A stretch of DNA of 8,711 bases from positions 1-8,711 of the forward strand of contig JAJYOH010000223.1 in the NCBI GenBank assembly GCA_021796315.1, read 5' to 3'. Position 1 is the first letter of the stretch. Each line of letters begins with the position of its first letter. This stretch comes from Chloroflexota bacterium. Its GTDB lineage: Bacteria > Chloroflexota > Anaerolineae > Anaerolineales > Villigracilaceae. This document shows, piece after piece, positions 1 to 6,764 of this stretch. A program made the position numbers and the translations under genes. The notes beneath the pieces were generated by a model. It ran no database searches. It was not told where the DNA came from and saw nothing but the letters and a program-made list of their open reading frames with translations.

Positions 1-734
1 GGCTTTCAGAACTTAGCCAGATAAAAGCCAATTTTGTCGCCAATATTTCGCATGAATTGCGCACGCCGTTGACACACATTAAGGGCTATATTGAATTGAT
101 GGTCACGGATTCGCTGGGTCCGCTAACCGAAGAACAACGCCATGCTTTACAAGTCAGTCAAAAAGCATCCACTCGCCTTGAAAATATGATCGAAGACCTG
201 ATCATGTTCTCGCTAGCTTCACGCGGCGAGATGAGCATGAAACAGGAATCTTTTGATATTCGTCGCATTGCGAATCTGGCGGCCAAGACAGCATTACAAA
301 AAGCCGAAGAGCGCGGGGTGCAGGTGCATGTTGTGGGAGAAGAGAACCTACCGCGAGTCCAGGGTGACCCGGAAAAGATCAGTTGGGCGTTGAATCAACT
401 TCTGGACAATGCCGTCAAATTCACCCCCTCCGGCGGACGCGTCATCATCAGTCTGAAAGAAGAAGGCGTCAACCTGGTGATGGTCTCTGTCACAGATACT
501 GGCATTGGTATTCCGGCGCATCGCTTGAAGGAAATTTTTGAGCCGTTTCACCAACTGGATGGATCATCCACGCGCAAGGCAGGCGGCACTGGTCTGGGGC
601 TTTCGCTGGTGCGTCAGATCATTGAAGCACACGGCTCTTTGGTGGATGTGAATTCGGTCGAGGGCAGAGGCACAACCTTCAAATTCCCTCTGCTGGCTGT
701 TGAGGAAGAAAAGAAGAAAAAACGACAGGCCTGA
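1..734 (+). CDS. Sensor histidine kinase, C-terminal part (5' end outside window)
   Basis: This is the kinase core of a two-component sensor. It autophosphorylates a histidine and passes the phosphate to a response regulator. The frame is open from base 3, so any sensor or membrane region lies upstream of the window. About 243 residues are present. The H-box reads ISHELRTPL, with its His codon at bases 51-53, followed by a HisKA dimerisation helix pair. The HATPase domain has an N-box (NQLLDNAVKF, from base 393), a G1 box (DTGIGI), an F-box (FEPF) and a G2 box (GGTGLGL). The protein ends in a Lys-rich tail (EEEKKKKRQA). A TTG at 57 could be taken as a start, but it would cut off the H-box, so the gene must begin upstream. 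It is followed after 3 bases, in the same frame, by a second kinase. The likely partners are the OmpR-type regulator and the CpaE receiver downstream; this is inference. Confidence 0.93.
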   Translation, partial: LSELSQIKANFVANISHELRTPLTHIKGYIELMVTDSLGPLTEEQRHALQVSQKASTRLENMIEDLIMFSLASRGEMSMKQESFDIRRIANLAAKTALQKAEERGVQVHVVGEENLPRVQGDPEKISWALNQLLDNAVKFTPSGGRVIISLKEEGVNLVMVSVTDTGIGIPAHRLKEIFEPFHQLDGSSTRKAGGTGLGLSLVRQIIEAHGSLVDVNSVEGRGTTFKFPLLAVEEEKKKKRQA

Positions 735-737
735 CTT

Positions 738-1928
738 ATGCCGGTGGACCCTGAGACCGTAGAATATCTGTATTCCATTTTATTCCCCTTGAATCAGAAG
801 GCCGATTGGAAAGCCGCGCTCGGTAACCTGTTCGCGTCTTTGCGCGAAGATTTTTTGTACGATAACATGGCCGTCTATTTGCTTGACCCGCAGACCAGAG
901 GCCTGGATGTAATATATGCCCGCGCGGTCGGACGTGGTAAATCATCCGAAGCCGACGTCAGCTGGGGCGAGGGGATGGCGGGCGACGTCATCGCCCAGGG
1001 AAAAATAATTGCCCACGAATCCGGCCTGCATCCACATACCGACCGCCTGGATCTGCCTTATCTGCTCGGCCTGCCTTTATTTATCGCTGGACGACTGGAT
1101 GGCGCGCTGGTTTTCATCCGCTTTGGCGGGCCGCGCTACTCTGAAACGCATCAGCATTTTGCGGCGCTGATCGCTGCCTCAACTGCATCTTTGCTTGAAC
1201 GCAAGGCTTTGCAGGAGGCGCGCGCTGACCTTGAATCGATCCAGAAGCAAATGCGATTGCAGGATGATTTTGTTTCCACGATCTCACATGAACTCCGTAC
1301 GCCGCTCGGTTTTATTAAAGGCTACAGCACCAGCCTGCTGCGCGAAGACACCAAGTGGGACGAGAAAACCCAGCGCGAGTTTTTGGCAATTATTGACGAT
1401 GAAGCCGACCGCTTAACTCATTTGATCGAGAACATGCTTGAATCGGCGCGCATGCAAAGCAAGACGCTCCAGTTCAAGTTTCAGCCTTTGCGTCTCGATG
1501 CGATCGTGCGTGATGTCGCCACGCGCGTTCGCACGCATCACCCCAAGCTGGAAATCGATATTGAATTTGATGCGGCGCCGCCCATTCTTGGCGACAGTGT
1601 TCGTCTCTCACAGGTCTTCGAGAATCTCTTCAGCAATGCCACGAAATATGCGCCCGGCTCCCCCCTGACCATTAAACTAAAGCGCACCGAAAAAAAATTA
1701 CGCGTCAGTTTTGCCGACCACGGCCCTGGAATCCCGGAAGATTTTATCCCGTTTATTTTTGAGCGCTTTTATCGCGTCCCTAGCGAGGGCTCGGTCACTG
1801 GCACCGGGCTTGGGCTTTATATTTGCAAGCAGATAATATTGGCGCATCATGGTAAGATTTGGGCAGAGTCTGTGCTAGATGAAGGCACTATCATCTTTAT
1901 TGAACTGCCCGTTGATCCTACTGCCTGA
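738..1928 (+). CDS. Soluble GAF-domain sensor histidine kinase
   Basis: A 396-aa cytoplasmic sensor kinase with no signal peptide or membrane segment. Residues about 25-155 form a GAF-type sensory domain; the segment YLLGLPLFIAGRLDGALVF is typical of the GAF core. A short coiled linker (about 152-176) follows. HisKA carries H184 in the H-box TISHELRTPL. The HATPase domain has an N-box at 295-304 (ENLFSNATKY), a G1 box DHGPGI at 327-332, an F-box FERF at 341-344 and a G2 box GTGLGL at 355-360. All catalytic elements look intact. The GAF ligand is unknown, and I see no clear bilin-binding cysteine. The ATG lies 3 bases after the upstream kinase's TGA with no good Shine-Dalgarno site, so translational coupling is likely. 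The next gene is an OmpR-family regulator, its probable partner. Confidence 0.94.
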   Translation: MPVDPETVEYLYSILFPLNQKADWKAALGNLFASLREDFLYDNMAVYLLDPQTRGLDVIYARAVGRGKSSEADVSWGEGMAGDVIAQGKIIAHESGLHPHTDRLDLPYLLGLPLFIAGRLDGALVFIRFGGPRYSETHQHFAALIAASTASLLERKALQEARADLESIQKQMRLQDDFVSTISHELRTPLGFIKGYSTSLLREDTKWDEKTQREFLAIIDDEADRLTHLIENMLESARMQSKTLQFKFQPLRLDAIVRDVATRVRTHHPKLEIDIEFDAAPPILGDSVRLSQVFENLFSNATKYAPGSPLTIKLKRTEKKLRVSFADHGPGIPEDFIPFIFERFYRVPSEGSVTGTGLGLYICKQIILAHHGKIWAESVLDEGTIIFIELPVDPTA

Positions 1929-1943
1929 TCCGTTTTGTTCATC

Positions 1944-1950
1944 AAGGAGG
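1944..1950 (+). promoter_or_regulatory. Strong Shine-Dalgarno site for the response regulator
   Basis: AAGGAGG lies 5 bases before the ATG at 1956. It fixes that ATG as the start rather than the in-frame TTG at 1935, which would place this sequence inside the coding region. Confidence 0.85.
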
Positions 1951-1955
1951 ACGTT

Positions 1956-2651
1956 ATGTCCAAGCGCATTTTGATCGTTGACGACGAGCCGCGCTACCTG
2001 CGTTTGTTGGAAGCCAATCTCAAAACCGAGGGCTATGGCGTGGTCACCGCCTCCGACGGCTTGCAGGCGATTGAAGTCTTTTCCTCCCAGCCGGTGGATC
2101 TGGTTTTGCTGGATGTGATGATGCCGCGTCTCGATGGATTTGGTGCCTGCCAGCGCATCCGTGAATTCTCCAATGTCCCGATCATCATCCTGACTGCCAA
2201 AGGCGAGGAGCAAGACCGCGTCAAGGGTCTGGACCTTGGAGCGGATGACTACCTTGTCAAGCCTTTTTCGGCCACCGAACTTTTGGCGCGTGTTCGGGCC
2301 GTGCTGCGCCGCGCACAAACTCCCGTCGAACATAGCCAGGATCGCTTCTTCAGCCATGAAAATCTCAAGATCGATTTTGCACGCGCCGAAGTGTGGCGTG
2401 ACGACCAGCCGATCTCTCTCTCGGCCACTGAATATCGCCTGCTCTTGCAGTTCGCACACAACGTTGGCAAGATACTCACTTCGGAGGATCTGCTTACCAG
2501 TGTGTGGGGGCCGGAATATAAAAATGACAAGGAAATTTTATGGGTCAGCATTGCCCGTTTGCGCCAGAAATTGGAGCACGATGCCCATAACCCGCGTCAC
2601 ATTATGACGCGTTCGGGATTGGGTTACCTCATGCTTCCCATCGAATCTTAA
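1956..2651 (+). CDS. OmpR/PhoB-family response regulator
   Basis: A 231-aa DNA-binding response regulator. The N-terminal receiver (about 1-118) has the acidic pair D9/D10, phospho-acceptor D53 (LLDVMMP), T80 and K102 (LVKPF), so it should accept phosphate. The C-terminal winged helix (about 130-228) shows the OmpR pattern: a strand around VWRDDQPISLSATEYRLL, a VW element, a recognition helix region (VSIARLRQKLE) and the wing ending TRSGLGYLML. Family knowledge says phosphorylation drives dimerisation on direct-repeat operators. I chose ATG 1956 because of the AAGGAGG at 1944-1950; an in-frame TTG at 1935 is less likely. It follows two histidine kinases and precedes cpaE by 10 bases, so it is probably cotranscribed with the secretion genes. 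Its DNA targets cannot be read from the window. Confidence 0.95.
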   Translation: MSKRILIVDDEPRYLRLLEANLKTEGYGVVTASDGLQAIEVFSSQPVDLVLLDVMMPRLDGFGACQRIREFSNVPIIILTAKGEEQDRVKGLDLGADDYLVKPFSATELLARVRAVLRRAQTPVEHSQDRFFSHENLKIDFARAEVWRDDQPISLSATEYRLLLQFAHNVGKILTSEDLLTSVWGPEYKNDKEILWVSIARLRQKLEHDAHNPRHIMTRSGLGYLMLPIES

Positions 2652-2661
2652 GGATAATTCT

Positions 2662-3807
2662 ATGACCGGGAACAAGATACTCATCGTGGACGCAGATATT
2701 GCCAGCCGCAATTTTGTCGCGGCGGCCATGCAAAAGGATGGTCACTATATTCTGCAAGCCTCATCTGGCAAGGAAGGTCTGATCCTTGCCTTGCGTGAAC
2801 GCCCCGAAGTCATCATCATGGATCCAGTCATGGGTGATTTGCAGGGGGAGGAATTTGCCACGCGCCTGCGTTCTGACGTGCGTACGGCCAGCGTCCCTTT
2901 GATTGCTCTTAGCAGCGACTCACAGCCCGCCCGTGTCCGCTCCTGTTTGGGGGCAGGATTCAACGAATATCTGATCAAGACCTTACAGGTCATTCCCGCG
3001 CTGATCGAAGCCGTAAACCGATTGAGCGGCGATACTGCCGTTGCCATTAAAGATGGCGGATTGCTGATGGTTTTTCTTAGCGCAAAAGGTGGGACTGGCA
3101 CTTCGTCACTATGTGCCAACATTGCGATGAACATCGCACACAGTCAGCCCGAGGCTCGCGTCGCTGTGGCCGACATTGTCCTGCCCATCGGCTCGATTGA
3201 TAGGATCGTCGGCTACGAAGGCACTCAGAACCTCTTTACGATTGCCGAGTTGCCTGCTTCAGAAACAACCCCTGAATTTTTCCGTAATAATCTGACCCAC
3301 ATGAAGAATTGGCATTTCCACCTGCTGGCCGGTTCGCCAGATCCTGAGCATAGTAACCGGCTCAACGTTGGGCGGATCGCTGATATCGTCCACGCGCTTA
3401 GAGCATCCTATGATTTCGTCTTGCTCGATCTGGGACGCACATTGTCGCGTTTTAGCCTACCTCTCATCGAACATGCCGACTTGATAGTGATGGTCGTCAG
3501 CACTGACCAAAGTACAGTCATGCTGACAAAGACAGTCTGGGAATATCTCCGTTCCAAAGGCGTGCGGGCATCCTCCATATACGCTATTTTGAATCGCGCG
3601 GTCGGCCTGGAAGGATTGACCAAGACTGAGGCCGAAAAGGTTATTGGCATTGAGATTAAGACGACCATGCCATACCTCGGCAGTGATTTTTCTTTGGCGA
3701 ATAACCTGCATCAGCCGATTGCGTCGAAATTTCCACAAGCCACAGCCTCAATTGTGTTAGAAGAAGCCTCTCAGCAAATGGTCAGTATGGCGCGCCGTTT
3801 GTTATGA
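2662..3807 (+). CDS. cpaE: CpaE/TadZ-like protein: receiver domain fused to atypical MinD/ParA-type ATPase domain
   Basis: A 381-aa, two-domain protein of the CpaE/TadZ class, which positions Tad pilus machinery at the cell pole in characterised systems. Residues 1-120 are a receiver with D10, D12, D54 (IIMDP), S84 and K106 (YLIKT), so the phosphorylation chemistry looks intact. Residues about 133-381 are a MinD/ParA fold. The deviant Walker A reads KGGTGTSS (142-149): the signature Lys142 is kept, but the usual P-loop Lys of GKT is Thr147. The next motif reads VADIVLPIG, with only the first Asp (D171) of the usual DxD. A Walker B-like YDFVLLDLG carries D256. Loss of the P-loop lysine is also known in CpaE/TadZ members such as the Caulobacter protein. 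AAGGA at 2650-2654 overlaps the preceding stop and supports ATG 2662. CpaF lies two genes downstream, which agrees with the assignment. Confidence 0.88.
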   Translation: MTGNKILIVDADIASRNFVAAAMQKDGHYILQASSGKEGLILALRERPEVIIMDPVMGDLQGEEFATRLRSDVRTASVPLIALSSDSQPARVRSCLGAGFNEYLIKTLQVIPALIEAVNRLSGDTAVAIKDGGLLMVFLSAKGGTGTSSLCANIAMNIAHSQPEARVAVADIVLPIGSIDRIVGYEGTQNLFTIAELPASETTPEFFRNNLTHMKNWHFHLLAGSPDPEHSNRLNVGRIADIVHALRASYDFVLLDLGRTLSRFSLPLIEHADLIVMVVSTDQSTVMLTKTVWEYLRSKGVRASSIYAILNRAVGLEGLTKTEAEKVIGIEIKTTMPYLGSDFSLANNLHQPIASKFPQATASIVLEEASQQMVSMARRLL

Positions 3808-3828
3808 ATAATACCAGGAGCTAAAAAG

Positions 3829-4119
3829 ATGGATATTGAATTCGACGAAAAAGGCAAGTTTTTCACCAACGTAGTGACCAAGATCTCCGTTCCCGCTACA
3901 ATCCAAACCACCGGCCGATTGATCCGGGGTGAGGTGCACGTCCGTAAAGGAGAACGTTTGAAAGATGAGTTGGATCGTGATGAACCTTTTCTAGCGATAA
4001 CAAATGCATCCATTTTGGATGCAGATGGGCAGGTTCAATTCGATGTTCCCTTCCTGGCTGTGCAGCGTTCCCAGATCGTCTGGGTTTTTCCGCATCCGGA
4101 AGAAGAACCAAACGAGTAA
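3829..4119 (+). CDS. Small conserved-looking protein between cpaE and cpaF, function unknown
   Basis: A 96-aa acidic protein that I cannot assign to a named family with confidence. It has no signal peptide, membrane segment or cysteines. It looks beta-rich, with alternating hydrophobic strands: KISVPATIQTTGRL, RGEVHVRKGERLKDEL, PFLAITNASIL, VPFLAVQRSQIVWVFP. The tail HPEEEPNE is acidic. The arrangement of a GEVHV strand, an RLKDEL turn or helix and a FLAITNASIL strand suggests a single compact domain. CCAGGAG at 3814-3820 sits 8 bases before the ATG, and the stop is 5 bases before cpaF, so it is very probably made together with CpaF. An adaptor or regulatory partner for the CpaE/CpaF motor is a reasonable guess from position only. 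Confidence 0.8.
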   Translation: MDIEFDEKGKFFTNVVTKISVPATIQTTGRLIRGEVHVRKGERLKDELDRDEPFLAITNASILDADGQVQFDVPFLAVQRSQIVWVFPHPEEEPNE

Positions 4120-4124
4120 CCCTT

Positions 4125-5450
4125 ATGACTCAGCCAGCGACTCCTGGAGTCCCGCGTTTACCCGCTTCAGATCTTGGAAAGCTCAAACGCTTTTTGATTG
4201 ACAATCTTTCGCGTGGTATTGAAAGCGAAGGTATTTCGTTTGACCACCGTCATGAATTTATCCAACTGCATTTGAAGGATGTGTACGAACAAGCGCGCAT
4301 CAGTCTGCCCGCTGATATTCAGAAATCCATCTTTCAAGATGTGATGAACGATATGATGGGCTTCGGACCGATCCAGCCTTTGCTTGATGACGAAGAAATT
4401 ACTGAGATCATGGTCAACGGCCCGAAAAAAGTTTACGTGGAAAAAAAGGGGCAGCTTGAGCGTTCCAACGTCACCTTTGACGATGACGCCCACGTGATAC
4501 GGATTATTGAGCGGATCATTCTGCCCCTCGGCCGCCGCGTGGACACGGACAGTCCCACCGTTGACGCCCGCCTGCCGGATGGCTCACGCGTCAATGCGGT
4601 CGTGCCACCGGTTGCAATTGACGGGCCATCCATCACCATCCGCAAGTTTCGCAGAGACAAGCTCACGATTGGGCAATTGGTCGAATACAACTCTCTCACG
4701 CAAAATATGGCCGAGTTGTTAAGGGCCTGTGTGTTGGCGCGTTTGAATATCGTCATTTCGGGCGGGACGGGTTCGGGCAAGACAACGCTTCTTAACGTGC
4801 TGTCCGGCTTCATTCCGGTGAATGAACGGATCATCACCATCGAAGACGCGGCGGAGTTGCAGCTCCAGCAGGATCATGTCTTGCGGCTGGAAACAAGGCC
4901 TGCCAGTGTGGACGGCAGTGGCGAGACCACCATCCGTGATCTTGTCCGTAACTCATTGCGGATGCGGCCTGACCGGATCGTAGTGGGCGAGTGCCGTGGC
5001 GGCGAAGCGTTGGATATGCTTCAAGCCATGAACACGGGACACGATGGTTCGTTGACCACCTTGCATGCCAATACTCCGCGTGATGCCCTCTCGCGTCTCG
5101 AGACGCTGGTGTTAATGGCTGGCATGGACTTGCCGCTTAAAGTCGTTCGCCAGCAAATTTCCTCGGCGGTGGATCTCATCGTTCAGCAATCTCGTTTGAA
5201 AGATGGCACGCGCAAAATCACGGCCATCACCGAAGTTGCTGGCATGGAAGGCGATACGATTGTCCTGACCGATGTGTTTAAATTTGAGCTGACCGGTATC
5301 GGTGAAGGCGGCAAAGTGCTCGGCGATTTGAAAGCCACCGGAATTCGTCCGGCCTTCTCGCCGCGCTTGGAAGCCGCTGGGTTCAAGCTTGGCGCCGAAC
5401 TCTTTGGCAATGCTCTTGCCGATAGGTTAGCCAGCCATCCACGGCGTTAA
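4125..5450 (+). CDS. cpaF: CpaF/TadA-family secretion ATPase
   Basis: A 441-aa hexameric traffic ATPase of the PilT/VirB11 superfamily, CpaF/TadA branch. It powers assembly of Tad (Flp-type) pili or related secretion at the cytoplasmic face of the membrane. The N-terminal domain (about 10-190) includes [19 protein letters not shown] and [16 protein letters not shown], all typical of CpaF. The ATPase core has Walker [10 protein letters not shown] (213-221), an Asp box [11 protein letters not shown] (237-247), Walker [17 protein letters not shown] (284-299, with E289) and a His box GSLTTLHAN (308-316, with H314). The C-terminal [16 protein letters not shown] segment is also typical. Length is normal. 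ATG 4125 follows the previous stop by 5 bases with only a weak purine-rich site, suggesting coupling. TadB and TadC membrane partners, usually next, are absent here. Confidence 0.95.
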   Translation: MTQPATPGVPRLPASDLGKLKRFLIDNLSRGIESEGISFDHRHEFIQLHLKDVYEQARISLPADIQKSIFQDVMNDMMGFGPIQPLLDDEEITEIMVNGPKKVYVEKKGQLERSNVTFDDDAHVIRIIERIILPLGRRVDTDSPTVDARLPDGSRVNAVVPPVAIDGPSITIRKFRRDKLTIGQLVEYNSLTQNMAELLRACVLARLNIVISGGTGSGKTTLLNVLSGFIPVNERIITIEDAAELQLQQDHVLRLETRPASVDGSGETTIRDLVRNSLRMRPDRIVVGECRGGEALDMLQAMNTGHDGSLTTLHANTPRDALSRLETLVLMAGMDLPLKVVRQQISSAVDLIVQQSRLKDGTRKITAITEVAGMEGDTIVLTDVFKFELTGIGEGGKVLGDLKATGIRPAFSPRLEAAGFKLGAELFGNALADRLASHPRR

Positions 5451-5498
5451 TTCCTTGTTATTTCTGAGAGATGAATGGATAGATGATGGGGCTTCTTC

Positions 5499-5507
5499 TG
5501 CTATAAT
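5499..5507 (+). promoter_or_regulatory. Extended -10 promoter (TGCTATAAT)
   Basis: TGCTATAAT contains a consensus -10 hexamer (TATAAT, 5502-5507) with the TGn extension. No good -35 box lies 16-18 bases upstream, as expected for an extended -10 promoter. Transcription would begin near 5513-5515, about ten bases before the ATG at 5525. The site lies in the only gap (74 bases) separating cpaF from the tandem-HTH gene, so it probably starts a new transcription unit covering the HTH, TPR and GNAT genes. Confidence 0.65.
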
Positions 5508-5524
5508 CAGCCCACCAGGACTGC

Positions 5525-6202
5525 ATGGATACTCGCTCTCAAATCACTCTCCGCACCAAGAAACTTGGTGTTTTGATTCGTGACGCACGCATGGCAGCGC
5601 GGCGCAGCATTGATGAATGCGCCGCGGCCATCGGCGTGACCAAAGGCATCTTCCGCGCCTACGAAGAAGGCCGCCGCGCTCCTTCCCTGCCTGAACTTGA
5701 GATACTTGTTTATTATCTCAACCTGCCCATTGATCATTTTTGGGGCAAATCGTCTATTTCAAGCGAGGCGTCGCTCACTGAACCAATTGACCTACCGCAA
5801 CTTGCTGAATTGCGCCAGCGCATGATCGGCGCCTTGCTTCGGCAGGAACGTAATCACGCCAGCATTTCCATTAAGGCGCTGACGCAGGAAACCGGTATTA
5901 GGGGGACGCGTATCAAAGCCTATGAACTTGGCGAGCGTCCGATTCCCTTGCCGGAACTGGAAGCGTTGCTGGTTGTCCTGGGCAGCCGTATCGAAACTTT
6001 CTTCGACCAGAGCGGCCCGGTTGGCGAATGGATGACGGATCAAAAATCTGTTCAACAGTTCCTCGAATTACCCAAAGAATTGCAGGCATTCGTTTGCCAG
6101 CCGGTCAACCGTCCCTATCTTGAACTGGCGCTAAAGCTCAGTTCCATGCCCACTGACAAATTGCGGTCGGTGGCCGAAGGCTTGCTCGACATTACGTTGT
6201 GA
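5525..6202 (+). CDS. Tandem XRE-type helix-turn-helix regulator
   Basis: A 225-aa probable DNA-binding regulator with two copies of a Cro/C1 (XRE)-type HTH domain. Copy 1 spans about 14-73 and copy 2 about 101-161. They align around AYEEGRRAPSLPELE (45-59) and AYELGERPIPLPELE (132-146), followed by LPIDHFW and SRIETFF. This points to an internal duplication. The C-terminal region (about 175-225) holds LPKELQAFV, NRPYLELALKLS and the end GLLDITL; I have the impression this is recurrent in Chloroflexota HTH proteins but cannot check. There is no sensor, peptidase or membrane segment. AGGA at 5517-5520 stands 4 bases before the ATG. The extended -10 promoter lies immediately upstream, so autoregulation is plausible. 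The target genes are unknown; the TPR and GNAT genes downstream are the nearest candidates. Confidence 0.85.
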   Translation: MDTRSQITLRTKKLGVLIRDARMAARRSIDECAAAIGVTKGIFRAYEEGRRAPSLPELEILVYYLNLPIDHFWGKSSISSEASLTEPIDLPQLAELRQRMIGALLRQERNHASISIKALTQETGIRGTRIKAYELGERPIPLPELEALLVVLGSRIETFFDQSGPVGEWMTDQKSVQQFLELPKELQAFVCQPVNRPYLELALKLSSMPTDKLRSVAEGLLDITL

Positions 6203-6233
6203 CATTTACTGCACAGAAGAAGAATTGATAACA

Positions 6234-6764
6234 ATGACTACGGTGGAAGAACTTCAGAAATTATCTCAAACAGGGAAACTGACCTTTGAAGCAGGCCAAT
6301 ATGAAACCGCCGCAAGCGCATTTGAAAGCGCGGTAAAAGGCTATGCAGCGCTCGGCGACCAGATCAACGCGGCCGAGATGAAGAACAATATGAGCGTGGC
6401 ACTCCTTCAGGCAGGAAAAGCACAGGCAGCCCTGGCTGCCGCATTAGGTACTGACGAAGTCTTTGCCAATAGCCAGGACCTCAAGCGTCAGGGCATCGCT
6501 GTTGGCAACCAGGCCGCCGCGCTCGAAGCGCTCAAACGCAATGACGAGGCTCTCGCGGCTTATGAACGCTCTGCTCAACTCTTCGCAGACGCTGGCGAAG
6601 GCGACATGCGTTCGATCGTGCTCAAATCTGCGGCGGCCATTAAACTCAAAAGCGGCAAGGTCGCCGACTCCGCTTTCAAGATGATCGGCTCGCTCGAAGC
6701 CAAAGACAAGCCATCCATCTTCGAAAGCATTCTGAAATTTTTCCTGCGTTTCCTGCAAAGATGA
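6234..6764 (+). CDS. TPR-repeat protein with hydrophobic C-terminal helix
   Basis: A 176-aa helical repeat protein. TPR-like units are visible at about 12-42 (GKLTFEAGQYETAASAFESA), 46-78, 87-120 (GNQAAALEALKRNDEALAAY) and a weaker one at about 125-152. Ala-rich helix pairs with the G/A-Y-A-F spacing support TPR. TPRs bind other proteins, so this is probably a scaffold or adaptor. The last 16 residues (SIFESILKFFLRFLQR) form an amphipathic, strongly hydrophobic and basic helix that could dock to membrane or to a partner. I chose ATG 6234; an in-frame TTG at 6225 sits directly against the purine-rich AGAAGAAGAA (6215-6224), which is too close for it. The stop overlaps the GNAT start (ATGA), so the two proteins are probably made together. 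No catalytic motif is visible. Confidence 0.82.
   Translation: MTTVEELQKLSQTGKLTFEAGQYETAASAFESAVKGYAALGDQINAAEMKNNMSVALLQAGKAQAALAAALGTDEVFANSQDLKRQGIAVGNQAAALEALKRNDEALAAYERSAQLFADAGEGDMRSIVLKSAAAIKLKSGKVADSAFKMIGSLEAKDKPSIFESILKFFLRFLQR

Noticed and set aside
57..59. TTG as the start of the first kinase
   Set aside because: The reading frame is open back to base 3 and encodes the H-box histidine (51-53) before this codon, so the true start is outside the window.
1935..1937. Upstream TTG start for the response regulator
   Set aside because: It would put the AAGGAGG ribosome site inside the gene and add residues before the standard receiver start MSKRILIVDDEP.
1875..2459. Long open frame on the minus strand (194 codons)
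   Set aside because: It lies almost entirely opposite the response regulator gene, shows no protein family signs, and is explained by codon bias of the real gene.
5451..5498. Terminator between cpaF and the HTH gene
   Set aside because: No inverted repeat followed by a T-run is visible. Read-through from the upstream operon cannot be excluded.
6225..6227. TTG start for the TPR protein
   Set aside because: The purine-rich stretch lies directly against it, leaving no ribosome spacing. ATG 6234 is three codons downstream with a better distance.
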